From the NCBI GenBank assembly GCA_023897205.1, contig JAHWDD010000009.1:2046001-2110000 (forward strand): a stretch of 64,000 nt of DNA, written 5' to 3'. The stretch's first letter is position 1, and every line of letters starts with the position of its first letter. A model generated the notes under the pieces. It saw only the letters and a list, made by a program, of their open reading frames with translations. It searched no databases and was not told the DNA's origin. Source of the DNA: Exophiala sp. HKRS030. Taxonomy: Eukaryota > Ascomycota > Eurotiomycetes > Chaetothyriales > Herpotrichiellaceae. Made by a program: the position numbers and the translations under genes. Below are positions 33,470 to 46,400 of the stretch, piece by piece.

Positions 33470-34633
33470 CTAGTCAACGACATGGCATACAAACTTCGTA
33501 GTCTGGCCTGTCCGACCGATGACGGTGCTCGTGAAGGAGGCGGGACTGGTGCCTGTAGCTACCGGGGTCGTGGACGATTCCGGAGCGAGAGTGATGGCCG
33601 CGGCGACGTTGCTCGTGAACGAAGTCACGGGTAAGATGGCGACGGGGGCGGTCTCGGCAGGACACTCCTCGGCGCCAGTCTCGGTGGGTTCGACGGGGGC
33701 AGCGGAAGAGGTAGAGGTGACGATCGCCACCGGTCTGGATGGGAAGTTGGTGATGGCGAAGCCTGTGGAAGAGGCGGCGGGGGCGAATGAAGAGCCATTT
33801 GCTGTCGCAGACGAAGACACAGACAACGATCCCGAGGGCTTCTGCTGGGATCCAGATCCACCGCCGCCACCAGGCGAAGAAGAGCCGTCGAACAGAGGAG
33901 GTCCAGGGACGACGTAAGACTTGATGGGGGCCTCGTAGATGTTGATCAGGATGCCAGGATCTTGGGCGTCGTAGAGTTCCGTGCCCACGGTACCCCCGGT
34001 CAGAGAGGTCGAGCCGGACCCGGTGATCTCTAGGTTGATGCACTGGGGGTAATTTTGGGCACCGCCGACGTCAAAGGCCGAGTGCAGGGCGATGGTCTCG
34101 TGACGGAGGACGTACTTGCCCGGTGCGATGGTGGAAGGGACGGTGACGACCCAAGAGTTGTTGTTGGCGATCATGTCGTCGGAGGCCCACGTGCCGGGAG
34201 GGTTGGAACCGTCCACGAGACCGGCCTCGTCGATCTTGTTGAACTTGAGTTGGGTCTTGTCGACCGAGGTGCAGTCACCGTCGCCACAGGAAGCGAGATA
34301 GTCGATCATGGGACCTCGATGGGACTCGGGCCATTCGCTCCATTGAAGTTCCAAGGACTCGCCGGCCGCCACGCTCACGTAAACGCCGCCCGGCGTGGCG
34401 CCCTTGTGGCAGATGATGTCGGGGGAGGTGTAGTCGCTGACGAAGCCATAGTCATTGTCCTCGGGGATGGACCACCCGGCGACGACGGGTGGTGGGTTCT
34501 GATATTGGAAGCTTGGGTTGTAGCCAGAGTACCATTTGCCGCCAGCGACAATGCCGGACACGATGCCGTGAGCCGACACTCTGGAAACAAGACCGAGAAC
34601 CCCAACCAGGGCGGTAGATTTGACGAGAGACAT
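33470..34633 (-). CDS. AA9 lytic polysaccharide monooxygenase with Ser/Thr-rich tail
   Basis: A single-exon secreted copper enzyme of 387 residues that oxidatively cleaves cellulose or related glucans. The signal peptide ([21 protein letters not shown]) ends exactly before His22, the N-terminal copper ligand. The second brace His is His105 (ESHRGP), and the axial Tyr is Tyr195 in [12 protein letters not shown], with Gln197 close by. Cysteines in [14 protein letters not shown] and PQCINL match the family. After about residue 230, a Gly-rich hinge ([11 protein letters not shown]) leads to a 150-residue Ser/Thr/Pro/Ala tail with several Cys but no cellulose-binding module. No GPI-type hydrophobic end is present. 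The gene implies plant-biomass degradation capacity. Confidence 0.94.
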   Translation of the reverse strand: MSLVKSTALVGVLGLVSRVSAHGIVSGIVAGGKWYSGYNPSFQYQNPPPVVAGWSIPEDNDYGFVSDYTSPDIICHKGATPGGVYVSVAAGESLELQWSEWPESHRGPMIDYLASCGDGDCTSVDKTQLKFNKIDEAGLVDGSNPPGTWASDDMIANNNSWVVTVPSTIAPGKYVLRHETIALHSAFDVGGAQNYPQCINLEITGSGSTSLTGGTVGTELYDAQDPGILINIYEAPIKSYVVPGPPLFDGSSSPGGGGGSGSQQKPSGSLSVSSSATANGSSFAPAASSTGFAITNFPSRPVAIVTSTSSAAPVEPTETGAEECPAETAPVAILPVTSFTSNVAAAITLAPESSTTPVATGTSPASFTSTVIGRTGQTTKFVCHVVD

Positions 34634-35912
34634 CTCCTGGTGATATATGTGACGGTGAGAGGTAAATGCTGCACGCTGTCGTTGATATGGTTCTGCTCAG
34701 AGAGGAGGCAAAAATGTAGGGGGCTTCAGTCAATAAAGTGCTTCCGTGTCGATGGAAGAAAAATGAACGTGGGCGAATATACAAAAGAACGAAACGGTCA
34801 ATTGACCTGCAAAACGAAAGACCTGCTTGAAGCTTTTGGAGGAAATTTGTTACTCTGAAGGAAAAGGAATATAGGGATTGGGCAAGGCAAGTCGTTGCCT
34901 ATATACCAGCATCGTCCACAGTTACCCAAGATATCCAGCTCAGAAAGCAATTTGACAACGGTCATAGTGAGTTTCACATTGGAGGGGTGCAATATGACAC
35001 CGATGGAGTGCCATGGCTGCCTCTGCAGGGGACGAATAGGAGCGAATGGAGTACAAGTTTGATACAAGGTGAATCGGTCGCCGGGGAGTTGCTGGTGCTC
35101 AGAAGACATATAGGGGTGATAGCATCGTAGTCGGGATGAAAACACTGGATCTATCGTACTCTGTACTCCGTACCAAGAAAACAAGTACCAGATCTGCCAT
35201 ATTGCCAAGAATGTTGCCAGAGGACTCGGCGGGAGGTATCTGTTTCAGAAAAAAGTCGACGAGCGATCATGTTGTTTTAGGCACTGATGGAATGTGGGTT
35301 TGATCAGCCAATATATATCTGTATGTCAAGGTGAAATTGGCGTCCCAGGCGTAATGTGATGGATCTGTATAGTTCGACTCGACAACATGATCTCTGTAAG
35401 AGGTACGGAGTTCTCTGTGCAGCATTGCAAAGAAAAGATTGTCCATGGGTACTAAGTCTTCTCAACGTTCGTGGAGTGGAACTCAAGTAGAAGATTGTCC
35501 TGCCAAGAGATGCAAGTGTTTCATCCCCTGAATCCGCCCCGCCCCGCTCGGCTTGACTCGCCTATTAACCACCGTCGCTTACGAAATCTCCGGACTTCGA
35601 CTTAGAGTGCACTAGATAGTAATGCTCGTCATGCATAAGATGGGGGGACCTGCTGCCCTGTCTGTTTCAGACTGTAGATGGACATGATGCCTTGGGCTTG
35701 GGAGACTTTCAGCCGACATTTACCCCTAGCAGTCGAGAATGACACGGCAATCGTGACCACTTCTCGCCTGTGGTCAGGTTACTATGGCTAGAACACAACG
35801 GGGAGTTTGTCGCCACAGGAGTAACATCGAGAGAGCCCTTAGTTCGGCCAGTCCTCAACCTGAACATAATACCGGCATAAGTAGAATGGAGAAGTATCAA
35901 CCAACACCTTAA
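34634..35912. other. Gene-free region between AA9 gene and PEX12
   Basis: The 1279 bases form the AA9 promoter plus the PEX12 3' flank. One TACTCCGTA copy lies at 35164-35172 and a near copy (TACGGAGTT) at 35404-35412. Short frames here have no coding features. Confidence 0.5.
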
Positions 35913-37310
35913 TCACACCATGATTCTACGCAGACCACTCGTGCCGCCCAGGACCCGCCGGCCAGTGACTGCGCAACGACCTTTGCCACTTTCCCAGTGG
36001 CCTTCTCGGCTTTGGGGAGCTTTCCCCTGTGCCTCTCCATCTTTCTCGGGAGACGCCTCGTCTTCGTCATCCTCCTCCCATTCACTCATCTTTTCCCCTT
36101 TCATGAAAGCTTCTTGTCTTTCGTGCGTCCCTTCGATCCATTGGAATATGCATTTATAATCGAAAACATAGCCGGTCTGGCATGATGCAGCGGTTGAGAT
36201 GGGGTGCAAACAAATTGGACAGAGATCGCTCGAAGGCGGCGGAGGTACAGTGAGGATCGGCAGATATGTGATGCTGGACACTGGCGGATTTCGTTTCGCA
36301 GCGGTGTTTGGCGTGCTGGGATCCTGCCCAGAGGCGACTCGTTGTGCTAAGCCCATCCCAGAGACGATGGGCGGTGGTAATTCTAGGCCCTCTGAGGCTT
36401 TCCTGCTCAACTGTCGTGAGAAGTCGCTGGCGTGCCACCATTCCAGAAATTTCAAAGCAAATATACTTGTGGGGAGGAGAATTCGCAGACTTGACAAGAT
36501 CCGAGGATAAAGAGTGCGTGGGTGTAGCAAACCGCTAAGACCCTGGCCTGGTAAACCCCCGACATTGGTAGCTTTCGATGCGGCTTCGCTCGCGGCGTCG
36601 ATGGCCCGGTAGTCGGCAGCTCCCATCCTCCGCATTCGTGTTCCTATCATCCACAAAAATGGGTTTGAATACTTTGTCCCATCAAAGAGGTATCCTAAGC
36701 TGAATGCCAGTATGCTGAAGTGGTAGGCTGCATTTATGCTGGGGTACACATTCCGGAGGAACCACTTGTAATACCACATCAAGCGCTGTCGGATGGTCGG
36801 ATTCGGAGGGAGCTCGTCCCTGTTGAGGTATCTTGGCCCTCCTGCCATGAGCAGACTGGCAGTCGGCGCGATATGTATATCATAGCTTTCGTCCAGCTTT
36901 CTCTTCAAGTAGGGAATGCCGACGAGGACGACGAGATTTTTCCATATGTCGGTGCCGCTCAGCTTCAATCTCTGGCGAACCTCTTCTGGAACCGCCAACT
37001 GTGTCCTTTTGATCTCGCCGCCATTGATGTTCAGGACCTTTTCTCTTTTCAGTCCGTAGAAGTTCTCTGTGAAACTGCCACCAAATGTTTTGAGATAATA
37101 TCGCTCCACCACAAGACTCAACAGCCCGTATACTTCATCGTAATTGTTCAGGATCCGCAATAGGTATCGGGGATGTCTGTGAGTCGCGACAGCGAGAAGA
37201 TAGCGTAATGTAGGCGGAAGAAGCGCGGCAAGTTGCTGCTCCGAAAGAAGTTCGAAAAGTGATGGTTTGAAATCGTCAACGGGCGACTGAAGCGCGTTGA
37301 GATATTCCAT
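35913..37310 (-). CDS. PEX12: PEX12: peroxisomal RING-type ubiquitin ligase subunit
   Basis: PEX12, with PEX2 and PEX10, forms the peroxisomal membrane ligase that ubiquitinates the receptor PEX5. Single exon, 465 residues, start MEYLNALQS. The N-terminal half matches the Pex2/Pex12 domain: [24 protein letters not shown], the Asn-Glu-Arg-Tyr-rich [29 protein letters not shown], and membrane segments near [25 protein letters not shown]. The C-terminal RING-like domain starts at about residue 364 ([14 protein letters not shown]) with [15 protein letters not shown]. Only part of the Cys/His set is there, as usual for PEX12, whose RING binds one zinc. A long acidic insert ([15 protein letters not shown]) lies before the final CAVTGRRVL block. 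Confidence 0.93.
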   Translation of the reverse strand: MEYLNALQSPVDDFKPSLFELLSEQQLAALLPPTLRYLLAVATHRHPRYLLRILNNYDEVYGLLSLVVERYYLKTFGGSFTENFYGLKREKVLNINGGEIKRTQLAVPEEVRQRLKLSGTDIWKNLVVLVGIPYLKRKLDESYDIHIAPTASLLMAGGPRYLNRDELPPNPTIRQRLMWYYKWFLRNVYPSINAAYHFSILAFSLGYLFDGTKYSNPFLWMIGTRMRRMGAADYRAIDAASEAASKATNVGGLPGQGLSGLLHPRTLYPRILSSLRILLPTSIFALKFLEWWHASDFSRQLSRKASEGLELPPPIVSGMGLAQRVASGQDPSTPNTAAKRNPPVSSITYLPILTVPPPPSSDLCPICLHPISTAASCQTGYVFDYKCIFQWIEGTHERQEAFMKGEKMSEWEEDDEDEASPEKDGEAQGKAPQSREGHWESGKGRCAVTGRRVLGGTSGLRRIMV

Positions 37311-37699
37311 GATGAAGGATTATGTTATTGATGCATTGAATGGTTTTGAAAAGTCTGTTCCATCGTACTCATACGACAACAGGTTGCCCTTCCATTGACG
37401 CCGCGATCAGTCGCTTGTTTGTCGTCGATGGTGATTATGCTGCAGACGCATTCGCAGCAATGAACATTGTATGGGCCCCAAAAGATGCCGAGGTTCGTAA
37501 TTCGTTGCTGGCTACGTTAGCACTAGGCTAAAAGCAGCGACCCGAAAAGCCCCAAGTAGTTACGAGTTTTGATTTACCATTTTCTACCTCAGGTTGCTAG
37601 CTTAACATGCTCACCTATGCTCAAACGATATGCGCAAGGCGGAGCTTTTAATATATTGACAGTGTATATATCACAACATCGAAGTCCCCATCCAAATCA
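37311..37699. other. Intergenic region upstream of PEX12
   Basis: The 389 bases act as PEX12 promoter. A short plus-strand frame (37340-37531) has no family match and is not called. Confidence 0.5.
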
Positions 37700-39259
37700 T
37701 TAGCTCAGAGTGAAGACAACGCCCTTTTCAGCCCGACATGTTGATTCCATATCCGAGCATGTTGATACGGCCTCGTAAATGTCTTTTCCTGGTTTATCAT
37801 GTAAAACGTCGATCCACATCATTGACTTCATAAAGCCCCGCAGACCAGTCCACGACGTAATGTTACAGACTTGGAAGAGTGTCTGCAGAGACTTAAACAG
37901 CCAGATGTCCTCGGCTAAATTGGGAATCGAAATGACCGCAACCATCAATATCCACAGCGTTAGTTGAGGGTTTGCAATATCAGAAAGTTCTTTTCTGGCT
38001 AGGCTCCTTTCGAGCAAGTATTGGAAATGACTGTATGGCAGCTTCAGATGTTGGTATTGAAGAAAGATGTGGTGAGTGAAGGCGAGAAGTCCAAGTCGAA
38101 TCATTTCCTCTTGCGACTTGGCCTGAAATTGATTCAAGTCCAAAAGCCTATACGTTACCGAAGCCATAGTCTGCACATGCAGTTGTGTAGGCATTAACCC
38201 GTGGCTCTGCGCGGCGAGATTGGCCAGTGAACAGAATCTCTGCAGTACTAGCCATGAGGTGGCTATGTCGTAGTGTACATCGTGGAGAATGCTGTCTCGC
38301 ACCTGAGAATCCCGGTATTCGGGACTCTTTCCGATTGTTAAGATTTTCTGTTCTGGGTAAGGCATATTGGGTTCTCGGAACGGAGCGTTGAAGAACATTG
38401 GCTTGGTTCCAGTATGCAGGGAGATACAAAGATCACATCTAATTTGACATTGTTAGCGATATATGAACCGTATTGTGGAACACTTACTTAAGTAGTGTCA
38501 GCAAAATCTTTTGGGCATGGAACGTGGCCAAGCCACCTCTCAGGTCAACAATTGAGCGGAGTGCCTGCATGTGCTTCTTCGCAGTCTCATGATCCCACAG
38601 GAAAAACGCAGTGATGGCTAGAACCAAGATCACTCTCATGGTCGAGTCAGATGCATAGATTTCCTTTCTTTCAAGCATTTTCTCCCGAAGAAGCTGGACA
38701 GTCTTCACCAAGTGGCGGGTGGCGCTCTTGTTGACAACTTTATGTCGTCGCACCATAACGTTATCAACCAATACTTCAACCAAGGACATGGTTGCATGGA
38801 GATAGGCAGCGTCGTAGGTTAGTGCGTCACACCAGTCACGGTCCTGGGGTTCGAAGCCTATCAATACCGCCAATGGGAACAAAATCTTGGGTGCGACGGC
38901 CGCAACTGATATGCATAGGTGGTTAGCCGACGTTTTGTGAAACTGTGACCAGGAGGAGGACTACATTTCATGATATCTCCGAAAGTGTCCTGCTCCACGT
39001 CTGCAGCAATTTCGCTGCAGGAGCAATCCGAGCCAACTCTGATGGGAATGAAAGAACGGTACATGTCGTCCACCAGGCTCAGCGCCACAAGCGGATTGCC
39101 ATTGGGCCCAACTCTTACAGAGACGCAAGATATGGATGATTCCTTGCGCTTGCTAGGTCGAGTCCTTCCCTTGTTCTTGCCGAGCATGACATGGCGTCTG
39201 ATCATCTTCTTATCATCTTCATTGCCTTTCTGAGAGTTGGTAGAGATGATGAAATGCAT
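37700..39259 (-). CDS. DUF3468-type fungal regulator-like protein
   Basis: Rebuilt as complement(37700..38438, 38488..38905, 38965..39259), 483 residues, with introns of 59 and 49 nt joining DIMKFAAVAPKI and LLTLLKCDLCISL. The N-terminal segment (MHFIISTNSQKGNEDDKKM, then RRHVMLGKNKGRTRPSKRK) is the usual opening of the DUF3468/Fungal_trans_2-like group, in which a short basic stretch replaces the Zn2Cys6 cluster. The rest is helical, with DRDWCDALTYDAAYLHATM and the AFFLWDHETAKKHMQALRSIVDLRGG block diagnostic of this group. Role is inferred as a transcriptional regulator or cofactor; no DNA-binding cluster is present. Its start is 524 bases from the divergent AYR1-like reductase. Confidence 0.8.
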
Positions 39260-39783
39260 CTTTGCTAGTGAGGTGTCGAAAAGCGAAGACAAACGAGGCC
39301 ATCACCAATGCAAGCACTACGCTGGACCTGTCGAAATATTCCTTCGGAAGTCCGGTTCGACTCGAAATCCAAGGAGTATGGGGCCGAGCAGATGTGCCTT
39401 AATCACCATATAAAGGCAGTATTGAGCACGCGTCAATCATCGTTCGTTTTTGACATTCAATCATAAGCTGACGCTTGAGCTTCGACACGGAAGAAGGTCG
39501 CCTGGCGCGCCAAGACTTGATATTGTTTGCTATTTTAGGAATAGCGTCGGATTTAGTGCTGTGGGAGTGGCAGCAGTTGAGATGATGAGGGCACATTATC
39601 TGCTTCAGCTATCCGACGGAGGGTTAGTCTCGTGTGGAAAATGGAACAGGAGTGTCTCCAGAGCGTTGGTATAAAGTGCCAGAGGAGCGCACCGGTCGTC
39701 ATGCACTCTGGATCATCTTCATCGCAACACCGATCACTTTACCTCGCAGCAACAGCCATAGCACATTGCTGATATCCCACAAC
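39260..39783. other. Divergent promoter region, DUF3468-type regulator / reductase
   Basis: The 524 bases hold no supported gene; a plus-strand frame near 39634 runs into the reductase start but adds nothing conserved. Confidence 0.5.
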
Positions 39784-40731
39784 ATGTCAGCAAAAGTCAA
39801 GACAGTGCTCATCACCGGCTGCTCGGCTGGTGGTATAGGCGGAGCTCTGGCTGAGGCATTCCATGAGAGTGGCTATCACGTCTTTGCAACCGCGCGCACA
39901 CCGTCCAAGATCGCGAAATCTCTCGCCACGGCTCCCAAGGTGACCGTACTGAAACTGGATGTCCTGTCATCAGATTCAATCAGAGAAGCCGTTGAGAATG
40001 TCAAGTCACAGACCGGGGGCAAGCTCGATGTCCTGGTGAACAATAGTGGAGGGGGACTTATCCTGCCTGCTCTAGACACATCCATCGAGGAAGGGAAAAA
40101 GCTGTTTGACCTCAACTTTTGGGCACCAATTGCCGTGACACAGGCATTTGCTCCCCTCTTGATCGATGCCAAAGGGTGCCTTGTAAATAATTCGTCCATC
40201 ACCGGGAAAATACCTATGCTCTATAACAGTACGTCCTGATGTCACGCCAACTTTTGAAGAACTAGCTGACCGAAGTTCAAGGCATGTATGGTGCTTCGAA
40301 AGCCGCCTTGATCAATGCTAGCGAGACCCTTCGTCTCGAGCTCGCCCGATTTGACGTCAGAACCATCACACTGATAAGCGGTGGTGTCAAAACCAACTTC
40401 TTCGAGAACAACCAAGCGACGAGACTTCCTGATGGATCGCGTTATGAAGATGAGAAAGAGTTCATCTACGGCCTTTCCGACGGCAGACTGCAAGCCAATG
40501 CCGTAAATTCAAAGGATTACGCACATAAGGTTGTCCGTGAGGTGGAGAAAGGGACAACCGGGAAGCTTTGGGTGGGATCTGGAGCAGGGGGTGCCCAATA
40601 TGCTGTACGATTGTTGCCTCAATGGATGATTGTAAGTAGTTGACGATGGCGAAACCTTGAACACTGTGTGCTGACTGGACATTCAGGACAGATTGATGGA
40701 GGGCCACATGCGTTCTGCCGCACCGAAGTAG
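39784..40731 (+). CDS. Short-chain dehydrogenase/reductase, AYR1-like
   Basis: Three exons, 39784..40228, 40282..40631, 40687..40731, 279 residues. Intron 1 joins PMLYNS to MYGASKAAL, and the last exon adds DRLMEGHMRSAAPK. The Rossmann motif is LITGCSAGGIGGALAEAF, with the NADPH-type Arg in FATART. Then come the LDVLVNNSGGG block and the Ser/Tyr/Lys catalytic set (NNSSITGK, then YGASK). The GCSxGGIG form with VFATAR is typical of the NADPH-dependent 1-acyldihydroxyacetone-phosphate reductase (Ayr1) branch. Many fungal paralogues in this branch have other substrates, so the activity is only family-level. The first ATG of the conserved region (context CAACATGTC) was chosen as start. Confidence 0.88.
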
Positions 40732-41114
40732 GAGGATATTGTGACAGGTCCGCCGTTGGACGGTGAACGAGTACCAGATTATTCTGGATGGAACAAGGCT
40801 GGGAATGAGCTCATGTAATGGTGTTCCGCGTGTGATAACGAGATGTTTCCTGGATGCAGTGTAGCCAGCGCATGGTCGTCGTTCCTATATTTAAAATGAA
40901 CCAGCTTCACCCAAAGTGTAAAGTGCGTTGTCCGAAGCCCGGAAAAAGGAGTAAACGTTGATCCGGGCGAGTTGACGTCATCCCCTCCGAATTGGGTGCA
41001 ACGACTTAGAGCAGCGTTCTTCGTTCTCCTCGAAGACTTCAGCCTTGATCTCCCTTCTTCCCATATCTCATCTGGATTTCTCGCCTGGTACATATTGTAC
41101 AATGTGCCTCGATC
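40732..41114. other. Short intergenic region
   Basis: The 383 bases hold the reductase 3' flank and the promoter of the F-box-like gene; no gene is visible. Confidence 0.5.
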
Positions 41115-42889
41115 ATGGCCACAGAGGGTCTCGTCAGGACCTCAATTCATGTTGATCCTCGGGTTTTCCCAATCGATAATCTTCCACAAGAAGTCATCGA
41201 CCAGATCGGATATCACCTTTCCAGTTCAGACCTTCTGACCCTCCTTCAATGGAGTTCGACATGTCGTTTCTACAGGGCTCTTTTTGCACCTCTTGTCTTT
41301 AACTCGGTCACCATCGGCATCCACATCAACTCTTCCCCATGCGTCCAGACACTCAGATCGAACCGACATGTCAAGTCACTGACATTGTCTTGTGCGACGG
41401 GAAGGTCGGTCCTCCGCCGCTCACGCATGTGCCGCGACCTCAGCGCCCACAGATACATGTACAAAAGGCACTTCACATGGATCAATTGCTCGTTCATCGA
41501 AACTATTCTACGCCAGCTCCCGCCCAGCCTGGAATCTTTGACTCTCTACTTCCCCGACGAGTGGCTGACCCTCAATCAGGTTTACTGGCCCTGCTTTTCC
41601 TTTGAACCGGAGCAGTCGCCCCTGACAGACTACGAACGCGTCCACTTGCATCGCAGGCTGCTGTGGACCATCTTCGACTCTGTTGCCAAAAACCACGACA
41701 TGGCCGAAAAGCCCAATGGCTTTGCGTTGACGATTCACAACGTGGCTCCTCACCCTTCTGGCGTCTACCACCAGCCATGCCTCGGCGAATTCCTGAGGAA
41801 AATCACATCATTCACAATGTCCCTGTGCAAGTTCCAATCGATCGCCGGAGACCGCGTCAGGCTCCCCAAGACTGGTTGGTTTCGATACATGATTACCGGA
41901 TGGTTCTACGATAGCCTCCACTCTATCACTGAGTTCAAATTAGTGGCAAATGCAGCATGGCAGGTCGCGCTAAAGTTTAATGACGTGCCATCGTATTCGA
42001 GTGAGTATTTATCATACATTGTGTCTTTTCATATTGACGTGGTTTCGCACCTGCTTGGCTTTTGGTGTTTCGTTCCATTTCAGGCCACTATTTATCAGGA
42101 AAAAGCGATCATATCTTACAGTTGATTTAGTCTATTCCGTTCCCAGTTGTAAACCAAGAATGATTTCTCGTTTGAGCGACGTCCTTCCGGTCCTCCCTGA
42201 GTTAGACACGGAAAACCGCTGACGATCAGACAGCGCTGTGCCCACTTCCTTCACATTTCCCCCAACTCCGCCATTTGAGCCTCGAAAACATGTTCATTGA
42301 CAGCAGGCTCGTCGACTACCTGACGTATCCCTTCCACGCGACCATTCTCGAATCCGTTACACTGCACAACTGTTTTTGTCACACCACCACCAACGACAAT
42401 GTCGAGTCATCGGACGCCGCCGCCGAGACGCTCGACTTCCCCGATGCTCCCACCTGGTCCGATTTCTTCGGGATGCTCGTCAATGCGGCGACGTGCAAAC
42501 TCACCTCGGTTTCAGTCACGTACGACATCTCACTCGTATCCGAGCGGATGCCGTGCTATTTCGACAAGCGTCACCGACACAGTCCGGAGCTGTGCGCGTT
42601 CCGCAAGGATTCCCTCAACATGTCGTGGGTCTGCGATAGTCTCATCGAGGCCGCCGCCCTCGACAACCTGTGTGACGAGTACACCAGGTTCTCGACCACC
42701 GCGTGCCGCAAACACCTCCACCGCTCGAGGGTCTTCTTGTACAGCTCGATCGATCCCGTCAAGCGCGCATTCACGCCGGGAGTCTGGGACACGACACTCA
42801 GGTACGCCGACGGAAGCGATCTAGAGTCTTGGAAGAGGTTGGTCGATAAGATGACCCGCAACGGTGGTAGAAATTTACCAAGATGTTGA
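41115..42889 (+). CDS. F-box-like protein
   Basis: Two exons, 41115..42000 and 42234..42889, 513 residues. The intron is long for this window (233 nt; GTGAGT...GACAG) and joins PSYSS to TLCPLPSHFPQLRHLSLEN. Residues about 18-60 (PIDNLPQEVIDQIGYHL, LLTLLQWSSTCRFYRALFAPLVFNSV) form a clear F-box, followed by leucine-rich-like segments (HVKSLTLSC, PPSLESLTLYFP, LRHLSLENMFI, ILESVTLHNC). Such proteins usually act as SCF ubiquitin-ligase substrate receptors, and the target is unknown. The group is highly variable and lineage-expanded in Pezizomycotina. The C-terminal LRYADGSDLESWKRLVDKM ends it. Confidence 0.75.
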
Positions 42890-43406
42890 AACGAAACCCT
42901 GGTCGGGGACCATCCCAACGATAAACGACTGTGACGGTATGATAATGATCACTATGATTACTACGAATCTGGGCTTTATATATCTCTCTGTGCTCGGATC
43001 TACACTGCCGCTGTATTTGATACGCCATTTGATGATAGCTTAACGCCACCTGGGTAGTTTTTCGCAATTCAGGCGTTTAGAGTAACTGATGATATGCCCC
43101 TATTGAAGTCAGATCTGGCCCAAGCTCTTGACTTAACACACTGCATTTCGAATACTGTACAACATGATTCTGCACATAGTGCAACCGGGAATCCCAGAGA
43201 CATATCAGATGTGAGACGCATGAAGGTGTTGTTATGTTGATCATATGTTCATATCTATCGCCTGCATCTCATGGCAGCGCATTAATTTACATGTAGCTAG
43301 CCCTGGTCTGGCAAGAGACTCTGTTTGTCGATCTCCTTGCTACTGGAAAAGCATTCTAAGATAGATTCAATCTGCAGATCTTGAGAATGGCTAGGTACTT
43401 CATGGC
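42890..43406. other. Convergent intergenic region
   Basis: The 517 bases between the F-box-like and ELG1 stops hold no gene. Confidence 0.5.
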
Positions 43407-46400
43407 TCAAAGCCGACCCGGTCCCACGAGATCAGCCTCTGGGTCGGTGGTTATGGAGGACGCCGGCGTATCCGGGCCGGAATACGACTCCTCTGGCTTC
43501 AACTGAGGCCAGGCATTTCCTGTCGCAAGAACCGCCGAGAAATCAAGACCGTCTGGGAACCACCTATCACGACGAGTAGTACCCTTATTTCCACCTTCCA
43601 GAGCAGCTCTCGCTGCTCGAGTCTTGCGTTGTCGTTTGACCTGTGACCCACCGTTGAGTTCATGACGGATCTGTTCCAGTCTCTGTTCATGTGAGACGAT
43701 ATTTCGCACGTATGGCGCTACATCAGTCACTACAGACTGAGCGGCATTGTCGAGTGAAGGGGCCTTGCGACCTGGTGCAGTTGGTAACGCGATCCTGTAG
43801 TCCTCCATCAACATCTCAAAGGCATCAGTGACGTCGAGTCTGGACATGCGCTTTTGTGTCAAGCGCTCTACGACCGAGTCAACGGCCTTCTCCCTTGGGG
43901 TCTTTCTTTTCTCGCCGCCTGATGTCGTCGGTATGAAAGTAGCCAGGATAGGCGACGTATAGGGACCAAGTAAGTCCATAGTACTCCTTATTTCAGAAAT
44001 GGAGAGCATGGCGTCAAGGGTCTCAAGACGTCGCTCATCAGTGTCTTCGACAGGAATCTCATCCCGGATCCAATCAACTGCCGGAACTTCCAGACTGTCT
44101 TGCGTGAGTCGAACCATGTCCTCCATATCACTGTGGCCATTAGGTAATAGGTCAAGTCCGGTCGTGAAAGTATCCTGACTTATGATACGAAGTACAGAGT
44201 CGTCCTGATTCGATCGTGCCTTCATATTGCATGGGAGCATCCAGTCGAGACCACCTTGCGTTGATCCTACCGTCATCTGACACCAAAGATTGAGCTCAGT
44301 TATAGATGCACGCAGATCATGCCCTTTGCTGGCGTATAGTCTTTCAATAGAATCTCTGTTCAGTAAGTGGCCTTCAGCTGCTGCTATGCTTTGAAGGTGG
44401 TCCACAGCAAGGACGGGTTGAGGTCTGTCAAAAGCCAATACCGTAAAAAGATCAAGCTCGTCAAGTGGAACCGATTCAAGGCTGTTACAGGTCATGATGA
44501 CCGGCCTTTTCGAGCTGCTGATAAGAGACTGTACACCCGACCAAAATCCTTTGTCCTCTTCGAAAAGGATGTCGACTTCTTCAAAGAGGATGAGTGATTG
44601 CTTTTGTGACCGCACTTTGGTCTCCTGCTTGTTGTCTGTCATTTCTTTCTGCTTCAATCCTTTTGACATTCCCCAGAGACTTGCTATCGATTGTTGATTT
44701 GTCGAAACTGGTTCTGACGCCAGAGATGTTCCTGGAGCTGCCGAGGACACACTTGATCTTCGACTTTGCGAATCAGCTTGTTGAACAAGGTGATTTTGCG
44801 TCATGTCGCCAACCTTCTCCTGGATGTCTCTGGCGCTGCGCCTTATACCTGGATGCAATTCGAAGACCTCGAACCCCAATTGTTGAGCAATGGCGTAAAC
44901 GGATGCAGTTTTCCCACAACCACAAGGTCCAACTATTAGAATGGCATTCTTTCCATACGGGGCAAAGCTCTGATCATCATCGTCATCAGAATATGCAATA
45001 AAATCATCCATCCCATCTGTCTTCCTCTTTCGTCTCTTCTTCGTGGGTGGAAGCTTCGCTTTTGATATATGTGCACCTGTTTGAACTTGGTGCACCTGCA
45101 AATTGCTAAGCCAGTCGTATAGGACTTGGCTCTGGTCTTGAAGAACTTCTTGCCAACAGGTAGGACCATATTCTTGAGGCCACATGTGCGGACCGGCAGC
45201 TTTACCAATGTCGAAGGGGCTGGGTCTAGTTCGGATTCGTTTGATCAGAGGTAGTCGCAACGCTTGTAGGCGGTCGGTACTGCCATATGCTGTGGTAGCA
45301 TGACAATCGAGAGTCAGGGCTAGCTCATCGCCGCTCATGATCTTGCGAGTCGGAACTTCAACCAAAGCTGAAGGATCTGAGATGCCCTTCAGCTGTCCGG
45401 CAAATATGTGCAGAGCATCTTCCTCCACCGGAATAATGAGATCACGATTTTTGGATTTGGGCATGGCTGCAACTTCACTCAGCATAGCCGAGTCGTATAA
45501 GAAGGGACATTCTGGCTGTATTCGTTGGAGTGAGATTGGTGGCCAGAGACTAGGCATGAGGTTGACTGATTTGTCCAGGAATGCCTTTTTGGTAGTAAAT
45601 ACGATATCTTTCCAGGGTTTGGGCGCTTTCGTAATTGCAATTTCATCTTCTGATGCCGGAGCAAGAGAAGACGTTTCGCTCTTGACTGATGGTAGCTTAT
45701 CGGTGTTGACGGCTGTTTTCCCCAGAAAGAAAGGGTGCGTAGCCTTCTTCTCAGTGGCAGTTCTACCTTTCTTCTGCGGCACTACCGATCCAGAAGCTTT
45801 TGCTGGTTCTGCTGAGAGTATTTCGTCAATCTTCTGGCCGGCGTCCTTGTTCGCGTAGGTCAAAATGACTCGGAGAGTGGATACGAATTTGCCATTCTTC
45901 ATCTCAACCTTCTTGCCCTGCCGTGCTGCCCTCCTCGGCTTATCCGATCGGTCTTCATCGGTCCGTTTTGTTCTTGGGGAGCGTCTGATTGATGCATTTA
46001 AGGAATCAGTGATTTTGGGCTGATCACCAGAAATCGCCATCTTTTTCTCATCAGTCGAAATGCTTTCCTCGACCGAAACAGCGTTCTTGAGAGCATCTGA
46101 GCGTTCTAACATCGGATGCTGCACTTGCACCAGTGATGTCAGATTCGGAGGTGTATTTGGAGGTCCAGAGGTAGCGACCAAATCTTTAGGATAGCCTCGA
46201 GGATGTTCTGGTACTGTGTCCATAAATCCTTGACAATCTTCCTGGCGCTCCTCTAATTCGGGATCCTGTCTAGCGGCGTTTTCGAGTTGAGTTTGCCATG
46301 ATTGCTGGTGTGTATTGATAGACCCGCTGAATTCAAATTTTGCTTCGTCGGCTTCTAACAATATCTTTCTGCGCTTGGCCCTTCTGCTCTCCTCATCCAA

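Noticed and set aside
34055..34858. A 267-codon frame antisense to the AA9 gene
   Set aside because: Mirror of the AA9 coding frame; no domain, and the sense strand has signal peptide and copper ligands.
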